NCBI GenBank assembly: GCA_021817785.1
Contig: JAKAFY010000014.1
Location: forward strand, 1 to 40,764
Direction: 5' to 3'
Source of the DNA: a bacterium
GTDB taxonomy: Bacteria > Patescibacteriota > Microgenomatia > UBA10105 > UBA927
Length of the DNA: 40,764 nt
Below, one piece after another: positions 6,639 through 16,021 of this stretch. The notes under the pieces were generated by a model that was not told where the DNA came from, ran no database searches, and was given only the letters and a program-made list of their open reading frames with translations. The position numbers and the translations under genes were made by a program. Numbering within the stretch: position 1 is the first letter of the stretch; each line of letters starts with the position of its first letter.

Positions 6639-8321
6639 ATGAACTCGTATGTTCGTAGCTCGCTGCTTTTTGGCGCGTTTCTCGCGGCGTTTGGGTTGCT
6701 TATTCTCCGCCTGTTTTACTGGCAGGTCATTTCCGCAGACAAGCTGCAAAAGGCAGCGGCCAGCCAGCACTTTGTAGAATTTACCGTCCCCGCATCCCGG
6801 GGAAGCATTCTCGATGTTGGCGGAAATCCCATCGTTATCAATCAGCCCGCATTTTTAGTGTACGCAGAGTCACGGATGATTACCGATATCCGTACATTTG
6901 CAGAAAAAGTAGGAGGTGTCCTTTCTCTCGATATCCCGACATTGATTTCCGAATTGTCCGACCGCAACCGGGTGTGGGTGCCGCTGATGCATAAAGTGGA
7001 TCTTACGAAAGTGACGGAACTCAAAAGCCTGAATCTTGCCGGCCTGGGGTTTGAAAAGGAACCAAAACGGTATTATCCCGAGGCTTCTACGGCTGCCCAG
7101 TTGTTGGGGTTTGTCGGCGCTGACGTCAACGGAGCCGACCGGGGGTATTTCGGGCTGGAAGGCTACTATGACCGCCAGTTACGGGGTACCGACGGGCTGA
7201 TCCGTCTGGAAAAAGATGCGCACGGCGCACCGCTTCTTATCGGGGAAGAAGAACGGCTGCCGCCGGATGACGGCCGGACACTGGTGCTGTGGATGGATAA
7301 AGTAATCCAGCAGATCGTCGAGCGCAGATTAGCCGAGGGGATAGAAAAATACGGGGCAAAACAGGGCTCCGTCGTCATATTGGATCCCTCGACCGGAGGC
7401 GTAATGGCCATGGCCTCGTACCCAAGCTATGACCAGGGCAATTTTTCAGCGTACGATAAATCGCTCTATACGAATCCGGTTGTCGCAAGCTCGTATGAGC
7501 CCGGGTCGACATTTAAGACGTTGGTAATGGCTGCCGCTATAGATCACCACCTGGTCACCCCGGACACGATGATGGACGAGTCCGGCCCGGTGCAGGTGGG
7601 ACCCAATTTTATACGGACCTGGAACAACCAATATCACGGGAAGATCACGATGACGCAGATATTGGAATATTCGTCCAATGTGGGGATGGTGTTTGTGGCG
7701 AGAAAATTAGGCAAAGACACGCTGCTTTCGGAAATCAAAGGCTATGGGTTCGGCAAGCCGACGAATATAGATTTGGAAGATGAATCATCGCCGGAACTCC
7801 GACCCGATAACCAATGGCAGGAAATCGACGAGGATACGGCGTCCTTCGGGCAGGGAATTGCCGTGACTCCCATACAGATGGTCCGTGCCGTTGCCAGTCT
7901 GGCAAACGGAGGCCGCCTGATGGAACCGCATGTCGTGAAAGAAATCCGGGATGCGCACGGGAAAGTGATCCCGATACCGCCGAAGGTGGTGGCCCAGGTG
8001 ATACGTCCGGAAACGGCGAGAATCGTTACCGAGATGATGGTGGCGGCGGTGGATAAAGGAGAGGCGCAATTTGCCAAACCGAAGGGATATCGCATAGCCG
8101 GAAAAACCGGCACGGCACAGATTCCTGTGGCCGGCCATTATGATGCGACCAAAACCATCGCGTCGTTTGTGGGATTTGCGCCGGCAGATCACCCGAAATT
8201 TGTCATGCTGGTGACGCTTCGCGAGCCATCAAGTTCCCAGTGGGGTTCCGAAACCGCTGCTCCGTTGTTTTTTGCAATTGCCAAGGATCTGTTTACCTAT
8301 TGGGGGATCCCCCCTCAGTAA
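6639..8321 (+). CDS. ftsI: Peptidoglycan transpeptidase FtsI (class B PBP)
   Basis: Division-specific penicillin-binding protein that crosslinks septal peptidoglycan. One N-terminal membrane helix (about residues 8-28) is followed by the PBP dimerisation region (PASRGSILDVGGNPI near 50) and the transpeptidase domain with all three catalytic motifs: S290-T-F-K293 (SxxK), S345-S-N347 (SxN) and K489-T-G (KTG). The total of 560 aa is usual for FtsI or PBP2b, and no PASTA domains follow. A Shine-Dalgarno (GGTAGGA) lies upstream of the ATG. It is placed after ftsL as in the classical cluster. Its glycosyltransferase partner would be the FtsW encoded at 23228. Expected to be a beta-lactam target. 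Confidence 0.95.
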   Translation: MNSYVRSSLLFGAFLAAFGLLILRLFYWQVISADKLQKAAASQHFVEFTVPASRGSILDVGGNPIVINQPAFLVYAESRMITDIRTFAEKVGGVLSLDIPTLISELSDRNRVWVPLMHKVDLTKVTELKSLNLAGLGFEKEPKRYYPEASTAAQLLGFVGADVNGADRGYFGLEGYYDRQLRGTDGLIRLEKDAHGAPLLIGEEERLPPDDGRTLVLWMDKVIQQIVERRLAEGIEKYGAKQGSVVILDPSTGGVMAMASYPSYDQGNFSAYDKSLYTNPVVASSYEPGSTFKTLVMAAAIDHHLVTPDTMMDESGPVQVGPNFIRTWNNQYHGKITMTQILEYSSNVGMVFVARKLGKDTLLSEIKGYGFGKPTNIDLEDESSPELRPDNQWQEIDEDTASFGQGIAVTPIQMVRAVASLANGGRLMEPHVVKEIRDAHGKVIPIPPKVVAQVIRPETARIVTEMMVAAVDKGEAQFAKPKGYRIAGKTGTAQIPVAGHYDATKTIASFVGFAPADHPKFVMLVTLREPSSSQWGSETAAPLFFAIAKDLFTYWGIPPQ

Positions 8322-8346
8322 ACATGTGTTTTTGCGACCGGTGCGG

Positions 8347-8352
8347 TATAAT
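8347..8352 (+). promoter_or_regulatory. -10 hexamer before the murE-like gene
   Basis: A perfect TATAAT ends 6 nt before the ATG at 8359, in the 37-nt gap after ftsI. No Shine-Dalgarno is present in the gap. This predicts an internal promoter giving a leaderless mRNA. The -35 is weak (TGTGTT, 8325-8330). Confidence 0.55.
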
Positions 8353-8358
8353 ATATCA

Positions 8359-9531
8359 ATGATTCGGAGCCTCAAAAGCCTCTATCATTTCTTTGTCGCC
8401 GTTGCCGCCAATATATGGTTTGGATTTCCAAGCAGGAAGCTCACCATTATCGGGGTAACCGGCACGGATGGCAAAACAACCACGACAACGCTTATATATG
8501 AAATTTTAACCGGTGCCGGATTGAAGGCCTCAAAAATTACCTCGGTGCATGCCGTCGTAGCCGGGCGCGAATATGATACCGGATTCCATGTCACCACCCC
8601 TTCTGCCTGGTGGGTACAGCGGTATCTTCGGGAAGCGCTTGATCATGGGGATACGCACGTCGTGCTGGAAGTTACGTCCCATGCGCTATCCCAGTTCCGC
8701 GTATGGGGGGTGCGGTTTGCCGTCGGCGTGATTACCAACGTGACGCATGAACACCTGGACTGGCACAAAACATTTGAAAATTATCTGCACACCAAATTGC
8801 GTTTATTGCGGTACGCCCGTATAGCCGTGATCAACCGTGATGACAATGACGTCTATACCGCGGCTCTGCCCGTACTCCAGAAAAAACGGTATGTGACGTA
8901 TGGTATACGTCGCGATGCCATGGTGAATCCGTCGACCTACCCGTTTAAAACCCTGCTTCCCGGTGAATTTAACAAATACAACATATTGGCCGCGTTAAGC
9001 GTCGCAGACATACTGGGTATAGACCGTTCCCGGGCGGTCAAAACCGTGGCGTCTTTTGCCGGCGTCGTGGGACGGATGGAACTAGTTGCCACAAAGCCCT
9101 GTAAAGTCATCGTGGATTTTGCCCATACGCCAAACGCAATTGAGCAGGCGCTGCGGGCAAGCCGGGACATGGCGAAAAAACGGCTGATCCACGTGTTCGG
9201 AAGCGCGGGGTTGCGCGATCATTCGAAACGGCCGCTTATGGGAAAGGCATCCGCCGCATACGCGGATGTCATCGTCCTGACCGAAGAAGATTATCGTACG
9301 GAACACGTGGATACGATTATGGACGCCATCATGACCGGCATCCCGCCGGGAAAAGAAGTGCATCGGTATCCCAACCGTCATGATGCGTTAGTCTATGCGC
9401 TTTCCATCGCACAGCCCGGAGATGTCGTGATAGCAACCGGCAAAGGACATGAAAAAAGCCTGTGTCGCGGCACCAAGGAGTATCCATGGAGCGATACCGC
9501 AGAAATAAAAAAGATTTTAAAGACGCGTTGA
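8359..9531 (+). CDS. murE: MurE-like UDP-MurNAc-tripeptide ligase lacking domain 1
   Basis: ATP-dependent Mur ligase that should add the third residue of the stem peptide to UDP-MurNAc-L-Ala-D-Glu. The P-loop GTDGKTTT is at residues 35-42, followed by the central domain (LEVTSHALSQFRVWG, TNVTHEHLDWH) and the C-terminal domain (VDFAHTPNAIEQALR, FGSAGLRDHSKRP, GKGHEKS). Unusually, the N-terminal UDP-binding domain of about 90 residues is missing. It is replaced by about 30 residues with a hydrophobic stretch (YHFFVAVAANIWFGF). The amino-acid-selecting DNPR motif reads EDYR (310-313), so the diamino acid used cannot be predicted by the usual rule. The start at 8359 is chosen over upstream frames that lie in ftsI. 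Confidence 0.85.
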   Translation: MIRSLKSLYHFFVAVAANIWFGFPSRKLTIIGVTGTDGKTTTTTLIYEILTGAGLKASKITSVHAVVAGREYDTGFHVTTPSAWWVQRYLREALDHGDTHVVLEVTSHALSQFRVWGVRFAVGVITNVTHEHLDWHKTFENYLHTKLRLLRYARIAVINRDDNDVYTAALPVLQKKRYVTYGIRRDAMVNPSTYPFKTLLPGEFNKYNILAALSVADILGIDRSRAVKTVASFAGVVGRMELVATKPCKVIVDFAHTPNAIEQALRASRDMAKKRLIHVFGSAGLRDHSKRPLMGKASAAYADVIVLTEEDYRTEHVDTIMDAIMTGIPPGKEVHRYPNRHDALVYALSIAQPGDVVIATGKGHEKSLCRGTKEYPWSDTAEIKKILKTR

Positions 9532-9540
9532 TTGTATGTT

Positions 9541-10239
9541 ATGGTGACATGTTCCGCAGGGATCTACCAATCATCACTTTTGAGCCGGGTTTCCGGAGTG
9601 GTGCACGGGTTTTCAACGCGCCAACTTGGTGATGCACGGGTTGCCGCAAACGCCGAGGCAATAGCCGGGCAGATCGGCGGCAGAAGCATGACGATCGTTG
9701 GCGTCAAACAAGTGCATGGAAATACGGTGCTGCCGGCAGACGGCCGCACGCCGAGAATCGCAGGGGATGCCGACGGCATTGTCAGTGTAGCCCCGCGGGT
9801 ATTGCTTGAAATTCATGTTGCAGATTGCGTGCCTGTTCTGTTGGCCGATCCGGATACGGGAGTTGTCGCCGCTGTCCACGCCGGTTGGCGCGGCACGCTC
9901 GGCGGCATTGTCGGAAACGCGGTCCGGGCGATGACGCTGAAGGGCGCCAATGCGGCGCATATATGCGCCGTGATAGGACCGCATATCGGGACATGCTGTT
10001 ATGCGGTATCACAGGAACGGGCAACATTGTTTCCCGGCGTTTCGTCGTTTTGGGAAGGAGCGTGGCACGTAGATTTAGGCAAAAGCGTCTATGATCAGCT
10101 GATTGCGGCACACGTTGAGCCGTCGCGGATAGACCGTTTGATTTCATGTACCGCGTGTCAGACGGATCGCTTTTTTTCGTATCGCAAAGACCAAAAAGCT
10201 ACATTCGGAGAGATCGTCGGGATGATCGGGCATATATGA
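9541..10239 (+). CDS. pgeF: PgeF/YfiH family (multicopper-oxidase-like fold) protein
   Basis: Member of the YfiH/DUF152 family, reported as peptidoglycan editing factor PgeF and, for other members, as purine nucleoside-active enzymes. The 232-aa product has the family signatures VKQVHGN, HVADCVPVLL, VHAGWRGTLGG and GPHIGTCCYAV, whose His and Cys residues form the metal site. The position between murE and murC supports a peptidoglycan-proofreading role. The ATG at 9541 is preferred; a TTG at 9532 directly after the murE stop would add 3 residues. It ends in an ATGA overlap with murC. Confidence 0.85.
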   Translation: MVTCSAGIYQSSLLSRVSGVVHGFSTRQLGDARVAANAEAIAGQIGGRSMTIVGVKQVHGNTVLPADGRTPRIAGDADGIVSVAPRVLLEIHVADCVPVLLADPDTGVVAAVHAGWRGTLGGIVGNAVRAMTLKGANAAHICAVIGPHIGTCCYAVSQERATLFPGVSSFWEGAWHVDLGKSVYDQLIAAHVEPSRIDRLISCTACQTDRFFSYRKDQKATFGEIVGMIGHI

Positions 10240-11630
10240 AACAAAAAAAATACGCATACTTAGTCGGTATCAAAGGCGTCGCAATGGCTGCGTTAGCCGT
10301 ATATCTTTCAGAAAGCGGGATGCGGGTGACCGGCAGCGACGTCGCGGACGAATTTCCTACGGACGAAGAGCTGAAAAAAATACAGGCAACGATCTATACG
10401 GGATTTGATGCGGACAGAATCCGCACACTCAAACCGGATGTCGTCTACTATACCGGTGCCCATGGCGGACGGGATAACCCGGAAGTACAGGCTGCAGCAG
10501 CGTGCAACATTCCCGTTTTTCCGCACGGTCAGGCGCTGGGCGAACGCATGAAAGGAAGCCGGCAGATCGTGGTAGCAGGCAGTCACGGCAAAACGACGAC
10601 GAGCGCCATGATCGCGACGCTGATGCGCGAGGCTAAGCTTGACCCATCCTACGCAATCGGATGCGGGTCCATATCTTCCCGGTATCCGGCTGGACACAAA
10701 GGGGCCTCAACGTGGTTTGTCGCCGAGGGAGATGAGTACGTTACCGATCCGCATCATGATCTGACGCCGCGGTTTTTATGGACAACTCCGGAAATAATGG
10801 TCGTCACCAATATAGATTTTGACCATCCTGATGTATATGCCGGTCTGTCTGCCGTACAGGATGCGTTTCGTGCCCTGCAAAAACAAGCCACCGTCACCGT
10901 GTTAAATGCCGATGACGCCAATAGCAGAGTATTGCAGACGGGTACCAATATCATAACGTACGGGTATTCACCCGCGAGTGACTTCCGTATTACTCATGTG
11001 GGGTCCGGGGATGAGCGGACATTTTTTCGGCTGGAAGAACGTGGTGTTCCCGTCGGAGAGTTTGTATTAAAGGTGCCCGGGGCACACAATGTGTCGAACG
11101 CGACGGCCGCATTGGTCGCTGCCCATACTGCCGGGGTAGATTGGAAAACGCTGCACGAAGGACTGCTTCAGTTTACCGGGACCAAACGTCGGTTTGAAAA
11201 ACTCGGACAGTCCGCGGGTGTGACATATTATGACGATTACGCACATCATCCGGCGGAAATACGGGCGACGCTTGCGGGTGCCCGAACGTGGTATCCGCAT
11301 CAGCGGATTATTGCCGTATTCCAGCCGCACACCTATTCGCGGACAAGCGCATTATTGCCGGAATTTGCACGCGCGTTTCAGGATGCGGATATGGTGGTAC
11401 TGACGGATATTTATGCGTCTGCACGGGAACACGATACGCTTGGCCTGGATGGCATGACGCTTGTTTCCAGTATGCGCGCGTGTCACAGGGATGTACGGTA
11501 CGGAAAGGACTATACTGAAATACATGCGATCCTTTCTGCCGAAACACATCCAGGAGACGTCGTGATATGCATGGGAGCAGGAGATATATATACATGGGGA
11601 AAGCGGCTGCTGCATGACAGCGTCGCCTGA
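10236..11630 (+). CDS. murC: UDP-N-acetylmuramate--L-alanine ligase (MurC)
   Basis: Adds L-Ala to UDP-MurNAc, the first amino-acid step of the stem peptide. At 464 aa it is full length with three domains: an N-terminal Rossmann-like nucleotide domain (VGIKGVAMAALA, GSDVADEFPT), a central ATPase domain with P-loop GSHGKTTT (residues 115-122) and TNIDFDHPDVY, and a C-terminal domain (YYDDYAHHPAEIRATL, FQPHTYSRT). The YAHHPxE and QPHTYSR motifs separate MurC/Mpl from the other ligases. The glycine pattern GIKGVAM differs from the usual GIGGxGMS, so an Mpl-like specificity cannot be fully excluded. The start at 10236 overlaps the pgeF stop. Confidence 0.9.
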   Translation: MKQKKYAYLVGIKGVAMAALAVYLSESGMRVTGSDVADEFPTDEELKKIQATIYTGFDADRIRTLKPDVVYYTGAHGGRDNPEVQAAAACNIPVFPHGQALGERMKGSRQIVVAGSHGKTTTSAMIATLMREAKLDPSYAIGCGSISSRYPAGHKGASTWFVAEGDEYVTDPHHDLTPRFLWTTPEIMVVTNIDFDHPDVYAGLSAVQDAFRALQKQATVTVLNADDANSRVLQTGTNIITYGYSPASDFRITHVGSGDERTFFRLEERGVPVGEFVLKVPGAHNVSNATAALVAAHTAGVDWKTLHEGLLQFTGTKRRFEKLGQSAGVTYYDDYAHHPAEIRATLAGARTWYPHQRIIAVFQPHTYSRTSALLPEFARAFQDADMVVLTDIYASAREHDTLGLDGMTLVSSMRACHRDVRYGKDYTEIHAILSAETHPGDVVICMGAGDIYTWGKRLLHDSVA

Positions 11631-11647
11631 CGGAAGGGATATAAAGG

Positions 11648-12628
11648 ATGAATACCGTGATACAACCATTACAGGAGGCACTGGGAAACCGGGTAAAAGC
11701 GGATGAACCGCTTGCGCGATATACGACGTTTAAAATCGGCGGACCTGCGGATTATTTTTATGAAGCAAAAACGTCCGACGAATGTGCCGCTGCGGTGGCG
11801 ATTGCCCGGAAACTCAACCTGCCCGTGTTTATCCTGGGAGGCGGATCCAATATTCTCATCGGGGATAAAGGAATACGAGGCATGGTGATACGGAATTTGA
11901 GTACACACATAGGGATAAAAGGAGTGAAATCCGCCCTCATCGGTGAAGACCGCAAAAAAGTCGTATACGTCGAAGCGGATGCGGGTGTGCCCGTGAACAA
12001 ACTGGTCCGCTTTACGGTAGATGAAGGGCTGTCCGGGCTTCACATGCATCTTGGGTTGCCGGGTTCCGTGGGCGGGGCCTTATATATGAATTCCAAATGG
12101 ACGCGTCCCGAAGGGTATATCGGGGACGTTGTCTACCAGGCGCGGCTGGTGACCGGGGAGGGGGAAGATATCGTCGTGCCGCAGTCGTATTTCCATTTCG
12201 CGTATGACACGAGTGTGTTGCAGAGCACCAAGGATACCGTTATTTCCGTGGTGTTTGCCCTGGTCGCGGCAGATAAAGACGAGCTTTGGAAGATCGCAAC
12301 TGAGAGTATCACCTATCGGAGAGAAACCCAGCCGCAGGGAGTGAGTTCCGCAGGGTGTACATTCCGGAACCTGTCAAAGGCGGAAGCGCTGACGTTATCG
12401 ACACCGAATCTTACGACATCGGCAGGATATCTGCTTGACCATGCGGGGCTTAAAAACGAATCCGTAGGAGATGCCTATATTTCTCCGGTGCATGCGAACT
12501 TCATCATAAACCGGGGGAAAGCAACCGCCGCTGACGTGGTAAAATTGATAGACCTATGCCGCGAGCGGGTATTGAAACGGTTTGGTGTGCGGCTTGCTGA
12601 AGAAATACAGCGTGTCGGAGAATTTTAA
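11648..12628 (+). CDS. murB: UDP-N-acetylenolpyruvoylglucosamine reductase MurB
   Basis: FAD/NADPH-dependent reductase that converts enolpyruvyl-UDP-GlcNAc to UDP-MurNAc. It has 326 aa with YTTFKIGGPADYF near the N-terminus, the FAD-binding GGGSNILI and GLPGSVGGALYMNS, and a C-terminal region with HANFIINRGKATAADV and GVRLAEEIQRVG. In the catalytic loop (SSAGCTFRN, about residues 233-241) Cys237 stands where E. coli has the proton-donor Ser229; a Cys here is common in many MurB proteins. The Shine-Dalgarno GGAAGGG precedes the ATG. It is placed just before murA, which makes its substrate. Confidence 0.95.
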   Translation: MNTVIQPLQEALGNRVKADEPLARYTTFKIGGPADYFYEAKTSDECAAAVAIARKLNLPVFILGGGSNILIGDKGIRGMVIRNLSTHIGIKGVKSALIGEDRKKVVYVEADAGVPVNKLVRFTVDEGLSGLHMHLGLPGSVGGALYMNSKWTRPEGYIGDVVYQARLVTGEGEDIVVPQSYFHFAYDTSVLQSTKDTVISVVFALVAADKDELWKIATESITYRRETQPQGVSSAGCTFRNLSKAEALTLSTPNLTTSAGYLLDHAGLKNESVGDAYISPVHANFIINRGKATAADVVKLIDLCRERVLKRFGVRLAEEIQRVGEF

Positions 12629-12634
12629 CGATCT

Positions 12635-13978
12635 ATGGAAACATTTATCATACAGGGTGGCCGGCCGATGCACGGAAACGTTACGGTCGGGGGAGCCAAA
12701 AATGTCGCATTGAAAATCCTGATCGCGTCGCTTCTTACCGATGAAGAAATTGTCATCCACAACGTTCCCAGACTCCGGGATGTTTTCTCTCTCATCGACG
12801 TGCTAAAAAGTCTGGGAGTACACGCGTCCGTCGAAGGAAATACGGTCCGTATCAGAAACGGCGATGCGTTGGAAGATCCGACCGTGCCGCTCGACATCGG
12901 AGCACGGCTGCGCACATCGTCCATGGTACTGGGGCCGTTGCTTGCACGCTACGGCAGGGGAAATGTCCCGAATCCCGGCGGATGCCGCTTGGGAGCGCGT
13001 CCGATAGACCGGCATATAGACGGACTTCGTCTGATGGGAGCTGACATCGTCTACAATCCGGATGACGGATTTTTCCATGCGACGGCCGCCAAACTGCACG
13101 GGGCGACCGTGCAGTTTCCCAAAAATACGCATACGGGTACCGAATCCATCCTGCTTGCCGCCGTATTGGCGACCGGGCAAACCGTCATAGAAAATGCGGC
13201 GGCGGAAGTGGAAGTTGATGATCTTATCACGTGCCTTACGCTTATGGGTGCATCTATTACGAGAAAAGATCCCCGTACCATCGTCATTGACGGGGTTTCC
13301 AAACTGCATGGGGTGGAATATACGATTATGCCGGACCGTAATGAGGAAGTAACATTTGCCATAGCCGCAGCGATCACCGGCGGGGACATCACCGTTTCAG
13401 GATCACAACTTCCGTACCTGGATGCTTTTCTGAAGCCGTTTACCAAAGCAGGCGGCGTCTATGAAAAAATAGACGCGACACATACGCGGTATGCCAAAAA
13501 CGGATGCATCCGTGCGACGGATATCCTGACCGAGCCGTATCCCGGATTTATGACCGACTGGCAGGCACCCTGGGCCGTGTTTATGACCCAGGCCGAAGGG
13601 ATATCGACGATCCATGAAAGCGTATTTGAAAGCCGGTTTTCCTATGTCGCGGAACTCAAAAAAATGGGGGCACACATAGATTTTTATGACCCGCCGGTTG
13701 CCGAGCCGGAAACGTTTTATAACTTTAACTGGGCGGACCGGAAAGAAGGGTATCACCAGGCCATCCGCATCCATGGCCCGACGAACCTGCATAACGCGGT
13801 GCTTTCCGTTGACGATATCCGTGCAGGCGCGTCGCTCGTACTGGCGGCTCTCATGGCTCCGGGCGAGAATTATCTGCATGGCGTAGAGCTCATTGACCGC
13901 GGCTACGAAAGTCTGGAAGACCGGCTGACGCAGCTGGGTGCGAGCGTTATCCGAAAACACGAGGAGGTGGAGCTATGA
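12635..13978 (+). CDS. murA: UDP-N-acetylglucosamine 1-carboxyvinyltransferase MurA
   Basis: Transfers enolpyruvate from PEP to UDP-GlcNAc, the committed step of peptidoglycan synthesis. The 447-aa product has the N-terminal GGAKNVALKILIAS with the catalytic Lys-Asn pair, and PGGCRLGARPIDRH with the PEP-binding loop Cys117 (E. coli Cys115). Because the Cys is present rather than Asp, fosfomycin sensitivity is expected from family knowledge. Further matches are RTSSMVLGPLLARYG, MPDRNEEVTFAIAA and the C-terminal DDIRAGASLVLAAL and IDRGYE. It lies 6 nt after murB without a visible Shine-Dalgarno. It ends in an ATGA overlap with the glmU-like gene. Confidence 0.95.
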   Translation: METFIIQGGRPMHGNVTVGGAKNVALKILIASLLTDEEIVIHNVPRLRDVFSLIDVLKSLGVHASVEGNTVRIRNGDALEDPTVPLDIGARLRTSSMVLGPLLARYGRGNVPNPGGCRLGARPIDRHIDGLRLMGADIVYNPDDGFFHATAAKLHGATVQFPKNTHTGTESILLAAVLATGQTVIENAAAEVEVDDLITCLTLMGASITRKDPRTIVIDGVSKLHGVEYTIMPDRNEEVTFAIAAAITGGDITVSGSQLPYLDAFLKPFTKAGGVYEKIDATHTRYAKNGCIRATDILTEPYPGFMTDWQAPWAVFMTQAEGISTIHESVFESRFSYVAELKKMGAHIDFYDPPVAEPETFYNFNWADRKEGYHQAIRIHGPTNLHNAVLSVDDIRAGASLVLAALMAPGENYLHGVELIDRGYESLEDRLTQLGASVIRKHEEVEL

Positions 13979-15291
13979 AAAAAGAACTGGTGGCGGTCGT
14001 ATTGGCCGCGGGAAGCGGCAAACGGTTCTGGCCGTTTAGGCATGATAAGAATCTTTTCCCTATGCTGGGGAAAACATATTTCGATTTCACCGTGCGCGAT
14101 ACCCTGCCCAAAGAAATTTCATCGGTCGTGCTTATCGTCAGTGAGAAAAATGCGGCGCAGTTTGCAAAGACGGAATTCGGAATACCGTGCACGCGTGTCG
14201 TTCAAAAAGAAGGGGACGGGATGTCTGACGCGATTGTCGCCGCACGCGACGCATTGCAGGGGAAAAGCATCCTCGTCATCATAGCCGATGACGTGTCGGA
14301 CCCCCTGATGTTCCGGCGCGTTCTCGATACTGCGGGGAAACGCGTATTCGGAGTGCTTCCGGCGTATCGCACCAGGACATATTTCCCCGGCGGATATATC
14401 GCGTTTTCCGGACAGCGGCCTATCGGCATCGTGGAAAAGCCGGGAGAAGGCAAAGAGCCAAGCGCATTTGTCTACTTCGGCGGCCAGTATATCGAGGATG
14501 CAGATACGTTACTCGACGCACTTCTTGCGGCAAAAACCGACCGTGATGATGTCTATGAACGCGCGCTGACGGCCCTTATGAAATCGCATGATTTCGCCGT
14601 GGTCCCGCAGGACGAACCGTTTGTCTCCCTGAAGAATCCGTGGCACGTTTTGGACGTCACGGACTACCTGTTGCATCACCGGCTGATCCCGGGACAAGGC
14701 AAACGCGTTGATATCCACAACAACGTCGTGATAGAAGGGGACGTATATCTTGGGAACAATGTCCGCATATTTGAAAATACCAAAATCGTAGGTCCCGTGT
14801 ATATTGGCGATAACACGATTATCGGAAACAACAACATCATCCGCGACTCCTATATAGGGGCTGACTGTGTCACGGGGTTTAATACTGATATTACCAGAAG
14901 TTATATAGGTGACCACTGCTGGTTTCACAGCAACTATGTGGGAGACAGCGTATTGGAAGGAAATGTGAGCATGGGGTCAGGGTCGGTGCTTGCGAATCTC
15001 CGGCTCGACGAGGGGGAAATATATTCGGTCGTCAGGAAAGAAAAGGTACATACTCATCGCACTAAGCTCGGGGCGATGATCGCGCGCGACGTCAGGATCG
15101 GCGTCAACGTAAGTATCATGCCGGGCGTAAAAATCGGCAGCGGCAGCATGATCGGCGCCGGCGTCACTCTGGATGCCGATCTTTCCGAGCAATCATTCTG
15201 TGTCGCGGTCAAGAACGGCTATGACGTGAAAAAGAATACGAAAACCGTAACGATACCGGCGGCACGGAATGCGTACAAATCAAAAATCTAA
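13975..15291 (+). CDS. GlmU-like nucleotidyltransferase with left-handed beta-helix domain
   Basis: Two-domain protein of 438 aa. The N-terminal half is a sugar-1-phosphate nucleotidyltransferase (VVLAAGSGKRFWPF, residues about 8-21; IADDVSDPL near 102; GIVEKPGEG near 150). The C-terminal part is a hexapeptide-repeat beta-helix (from about 245: VVIEGDVYLGNNVRI, PVYIGDNTIIGNNN, SYIGADCV). It probably makes UDP-GlcNAc or a related activated sugar. Its position directly after murA, which uses UDP-GlcNAc, supports GlmU. However, the acetyltransferase active-site motifs of GlmU are not clear, so it may be a GlmU paralogue. Start and stop overlap or abut its neighbours. Confidence 0.75.
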   Translation: MKKELVAVVLAAGSGKRFWPFRHDKNLFPMLGKTYFDFTVRDTLPKEISSVVLIVSEKNAAQFAKTEFGIPCTRVVQKEGDGMSDAIVAARDALQGKSILVIIADDVSDPLMFRRVLDTAGKRVFGVLPAYRTRTYFPGGYIAFSGQRPIGIVEKPGEGKEPSAFVYFGGQYIEDADTLLDALLAAKTDRDDVYERALTALMKSHDFAVVPQDEPFVSLKNPWHVLDVTDYLLHHRLIPGQGKRVDIHNNVVIEGDVYLGNNVRIFENTKIVGPVYIGDNTIIGNNNIIRDSYIGADCVTGFNTDITRSYIGDHCWFHSNYVGDSVLEGNVSMGSGSVLANLRLDEGEIYSVVRKEKVHTHRTKLGAMIARDVRIGVNVSIMPGVKIGSGSMIGAGVTLDADLSEQSFCVAVKNGYDVKKNTKTVTIPAARNAYKSKI

Positions 15292-15295
15292 GCAC

Positions 15296-16021
15296 ATGAA
15301 ATCACAGGATATTATCATCTTGCACGGGTGGAACCTGTCGGGCGCAAAGTTTGCGCCGCTTGCGGATGCTCTGCGGGCAAAAGGGTACCGCGTGTTTACG
15401 CCGGATCTCCCGGGATTCGGAAAAGAACCCGCGCCAAAGCGCTCCTGGCATGTGGTGGATTATGCGGAATTCGTCAAACACTATACTGATGTGCACCGCA
15501 TCAAAAACCCCGTGTTTATCGGGCATTCGTTCGGCGGCAGGGTAACGCTCAAATACGTGCAGCTGTATCCTGAGAACGTGCGGTCGATCGTTCTGTCCGG
15601 CACACCCGGATTCAGCCCCATCCCGAAGAAAAAAATGTTCCTTTTTTTCGTAATCGCGAAAGTCGGAGGATTTATTTTCTCGTTGCCCCCGCTCAATCTG
15701 CTTGCTGACTGGGCCAGGCGCTGGCTGTATTACGTGGCCGGCGCACGCGAGTTCATACGTGCGGAAGGCGCGATGCGCGATACGTTTAAACATGTCGTCC
15801 AGGACAATTTGGTGAGCGCGATGGAATCGGTGCGGGTTCCCTGTCTGCTGCTGTGGGGTGAATACGACGTGATCGTGCCGGTAGCTATCGCGCGGCGCAT
15901 GCAGGAAGTGATTGCCGGAGCCATACTCAAGGTGATCCCCGAAGTCGATCACGGCGTCCCGTTTAAAGAGCCTGCGGTATTTTCTGGGTATGTAGAACAG
16001 TTTTTACACGCACCATCATGA
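15296..16021 (+). CDS. Alpha/beta hydrolase
   Basis: Single-domain alpha/beta hydrolase of 241 aa. It has the oxyanion-hole start HGWNLSG (about residue 9), DLPGFG, nucleophile elbow G-H-S78-F-G-G, acid residue in LWGEYDVIVP (about 187) and catalytic His in VDHGVPFKEP (about 222). A hydrophobic lid segment (about 105-135) suggests a lipophilic or membrane-near substrate. The substrate is unknown. It is embedded between the glmU-like gene and murF with 4-nt spacing and an ATGA overlap, so a cell-wall or carrier-lipid role is plausible but inferred from position only. Confidence 0.8.
   Translation: MKSQDIIILHGWNLSGAKFAPLADALRAKGYRVFTPDLPGFGKEPAPKRSWHVVDYAEFVKHYTDVHRIKNPVFIGHSFGGRVTLKYVQLYPENVRSIVLSGTPGFSPIPKKKMFLFFVIAKVGGFIFSLPPLNLLADWARRWLYYVAGAREFIRAEGAMRDTFKHVVQDNLVSAMESVRVPCLLLWGEYDVIVPVAIARRMQEVIAGAILKVIPEVDHGVPFKEPAVFSGYVEQFLHAPS

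Noticed and set aside
8302-8314. GGGGGATCCCCC palindrome near the end of ftsI as a terminator
   Set aside because: It lies within the coding sequence (WGIPP), has no loop and no following T-run.
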